Shown one piece after another: positions 62,453-64,000 of a stretch of 64,000 bases of DNA (position 1 is its first letter; every line of letters starts with the position of its first letter). Under the pieces are notes generated by a model. It had not been told where the DNA came from. It was given only the letters and a program-made list of their open reading frames with translations, and made no database searches. The stretch lies in IMG/VR virus record IMGVR_UViG_3300045996_001458, positions 1 to 64,000 of that record; one strand, written 5' to 3'. Both the position numbers and the translations under genes were made by a program. Origin of the DNA: a virus.

Positions 62453-63043
62453 TCAGAGGTTGGTGCCGCCGGTCGCTCCGGTGTCGACACCCTGGTCGAT
62501 CACCATCAACTCGGTGCGGCGCACGGAGTCCGTGAACAGGCTCGCGGTTCCGGTACCGGTTTCGCGGGCCACGCAGAGGATCAGCGAGATGGTGAGGTTG
62601 GATCCGGGCACGAACACGGTGTCGATGTGGCTGGTGTTGCCCCAGCCCTCGTAGACCTGGGCGCCGGGCATCACCGTGGACGAGGTGGTGGCGATCCCTG
62701 CCGTGTTGTAGCGGATCTCGATCCGGATGGTGTCGGTGTTGACGGTCGAGGTGGGGTGCACGGTGCCGGTGGTGATCCGGTAGTTGCGGCCTGCCACGAG
62801 GGGGATGTCGTCGAGCCGGATCACACCCACCGCGGTCGTGCTGGTGGAGCCGGTCGACGGGGTGGTGCGTCGGTGTCGCTTGATGATGCCGCGCGCGGAC
62901 ACCGATTCGAGCGAGTCGATCCGGTCGTCCAGACTGTCGACCGTGAGATCGGCCGCGTCGGCGAGGGCTTTGATGTCGATCGGTACGTTGGGTGCGGCCG
63001 TCCCGGCCGGGTAGGGCCACGAGTAGTTCGCGGTTACGCCCAT
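62453..63043 (-). CDS. Tail/fibre-associated protein (196 aa)
   Basis: MGVTANYSWPYPAGTAAPNV starts a short N-terminal fibre motif; ALADAADLTVDSLDDRIDSL forms a coiled coil and the C-terminal part is strand-rich (NYRITTGTVHPTSTVN). Common in actinophage tail modules. Confidence 0.7.
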   Translation of the reverse strand: MGVTANYSWPYPAGTAAPNVPIDIKALADAADLTVDSLDDRIDSLESVSARGIIKRHRRTTPSTGSTSTTAVGVIRLDDIPLVAGRNYRITTGTVHPTSTVNTDTIRIEIRYNTAGIATTSSTVMPGAQVYEGWGNTSHIDTVFVPGSNLTISLILCVARETGTGTASLFTDSVRRTELMVIDQGVDTGATGGTNL

Positions 63044-63044
63044 G

Positions 63045-63983
63045 TCACCTCCTCCAGTCGATGCGGATCGCGCCGGCCATGCCGCTTTTGCTCAGCCCGT
63101 ACATGCGCATGTAGGGGGCGCCCTTGATGCCGATGGAGCCGCCGGAGTCCACAAGGGCCTGGCCCAGTGAGGCGGGGAGCCCGAACCAGCCCTCTTGGCC
63201 GACCGACAACGCAACGTCGGCGTAGTGGGCACCCCAGGTGAGCGCTCCGCCCGGTTGCCAGTTGTCGGCGACCCAGTAGGCGTGCATGTTCTGCGCCGCG
63301 TACACCCCGCCCGACGTTCGGCCCAGCCAGATGGACAGTCCGGTGACGGTGACGCCGGCGAGGGTTCCTCTCGGCTGTCCGCCGTAGAACCAGGCTCCCT
63401 CGTTGGCGGTCCCGTACGTGCCTTGGATGACGTCGCCGTTGTCGTCGGTGCGCCACCCGGACCGGTAGGTTCCGACGTCCACTGCCTGGAAGGTGTGGTT
63501 GCCTGTGATCGGCGCCGTCGGAGGCGGTGGCGGTGGCGGGACGGCGACCGGCGGCGGGAGTGTGGTGCCGATAGTGTCGAGCACCAGCCCGGAGTAGATG
63601 CCGCCGCGCCAGTCGACAGCGACCTGATCCCCCACGACCGGCGTGTAGTTGCCGAGGAACGGGAGCTCCACCGTGGAGTAGCCGGGGACCGTGACCTCGA
63701 TGACGGTGGGGATGAGACCGGGAACCTTGGTGACCGTGCAGACCCGAGGCAGTGGGCCGGTCACCGGTCCGACGACGTCGAGCCGCGCTCCTTGGCGGAG
63801 CACGAGCACCGGGTCTCCGGCGATCGGGATGTACCCGGCGCAGGAGAGGAGCTTGCCCGCGTGTAGGTGACCGCCGAGGTAGATGTCCACTGTGGTGGCG
63901 TTGACCGTTGCGATGGAGCCGGTGAGGACTTCGACGCCCGATCCGACCCGTCCGGCGATCTCGTCTGCCAGGGTCACGGTCAC
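63045..63983 (-). CDS. Minor tail protein (312 aa)
   Basis: GTG start (MTVTLADEIAGRVGSGVEVL) overlapping the stop of the next gene by GTGA. Beta-barrel N-terminal domain with repeated IPIAGDPVLV and FLGNYTPVVGDQVAVDW, a Pro hinge (PPPPPPP) and a receptor-like C-terminal domain. Tail tip/fibre component. Confidence 0.75.
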   Translation of the reverse strand: MTVTLADEIAGRVGSGVEVLTGSIATVNATTVDIYLGGHLHAGKLLSCAGYIPIAGDPVLVLRQGARLDVVGPVTGPLPRVCTVTKVPGLIPTVIEVTVPGYSTVELPFLGNYTPVVGDQVAVDWRGGIYSGLVLDTIGTTLPPPVAVPPPPPPPTAPITGNHTFQAVDVGTYRSGWRTDDNGDVIQGTYGTANEGAWFYGGQPRGTLAGVTVTGLSIWLGRTSGGVYAAQNMHAYWVADNWQPGGALTWGAHYADVALSVGQEGWFGLPASLGQALVDSGGSIGIKGAPYMRMYGLSKSGMAGAIRIDWRR

Positions 63984-64000
63984 CCCCAGACCTGCGAGCC
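63980..64000 (-). CDS. C-terminal end of the next tail gene (partial)
   Basis: Reading leftward, the last residues GSQVWG and a TGA precede gene 63045 in a GTGA overlap. Only the extreme C-terminus is inside the window. Confidence 0.55.
   Translation of the reverse strand, partial: GSQVWG

Overview
The window reads as the core of a high-GC temperate actinobacteriophage, or a phage-like plasmid, rather than ordinary chromosome. Signs are: an almost unbroken leftward run of more than 100 short genes coupled by four-base ATGA/GTGA overlaps; WhiB, SSB, a RuvC-like resolvase, a DnaC-type loader, HNH nucleases and a C5 methyltransferase; two antirepressors; a lysis cassette followed (leftward) from tail genes; and three scattered tRNA genes. 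GC content, WhiB, the DUF397/DUF5753 pair and the tRNA-Asn attachment core suggest an actinomycete host, perhaps of the Pseudonocardiales; the host is inferred, not shown.

Layout. 0-48.8 kb (minus strand): early/right arm with conserved small phage proteins, an isolated beta-helix tailspike (6.6-8.7 kb), tRNAs at 4.2, 9.2 and 36.5 kb, RuvC (21 kb), SSB, DnaC-like loader, replication protein and HNH (23.5-25.8 kb), annealing-type protein and WhiB (29-31 kb), sigma-4-like protein and methyltransferase (37-39 kb), an IS110-type Tnp_20 protein with a hairpin array (46-47.2 kb), antirepressor and excisionase candidate (47.7-48.8 kb). 48.9-51.0 kb (plus): XRE repressor, membrane protein, tyrosine integrase. 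51.06-51.31 kb: attP, a 3'-terminal tRNA-Asn fragment flanked on BOTH sides by near-identical 24-bp arm repeats. 51.4-56.2 kb: accessory region with DUF397/DUF5753 regulators, a plus-strand operon of tiny genes, a RapZ-C-like protein, and a divergent operator region. 56.3-64 kb (minus): P63C protein, second antirepressor, holin-like protein, amidase endolysin, two small membrane proteins, SGNH-hydrolase tail protein and two further tail proteins; head and tail genes should continue past the right edge.

Because phage-type genes lie on both sides of a seemingly intact attP, the simplest reading is a non-integrated (virion or circular) genome.

The most unusual element is a set of seven hairpins at 46.40-46.50 and 46.94-47.22 kb. 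Each has its own sequence-distinct but complementary stem and a loop of exactly 30 nt built as G-N9-TGGGTTTCG-N9-TG; adjacent units are joined by a spacer resembling AAGTTGGGT. Five units fill the leader of a gene whose product resembles the C-terminal domain of IS110 recombinases, and two more lie inside that gene, encoding an insertion in the domain. Since IS110 recombinases use bridge RNAs with guide loops, a multi-guide RNA array is an attractive but untested hypothesis.
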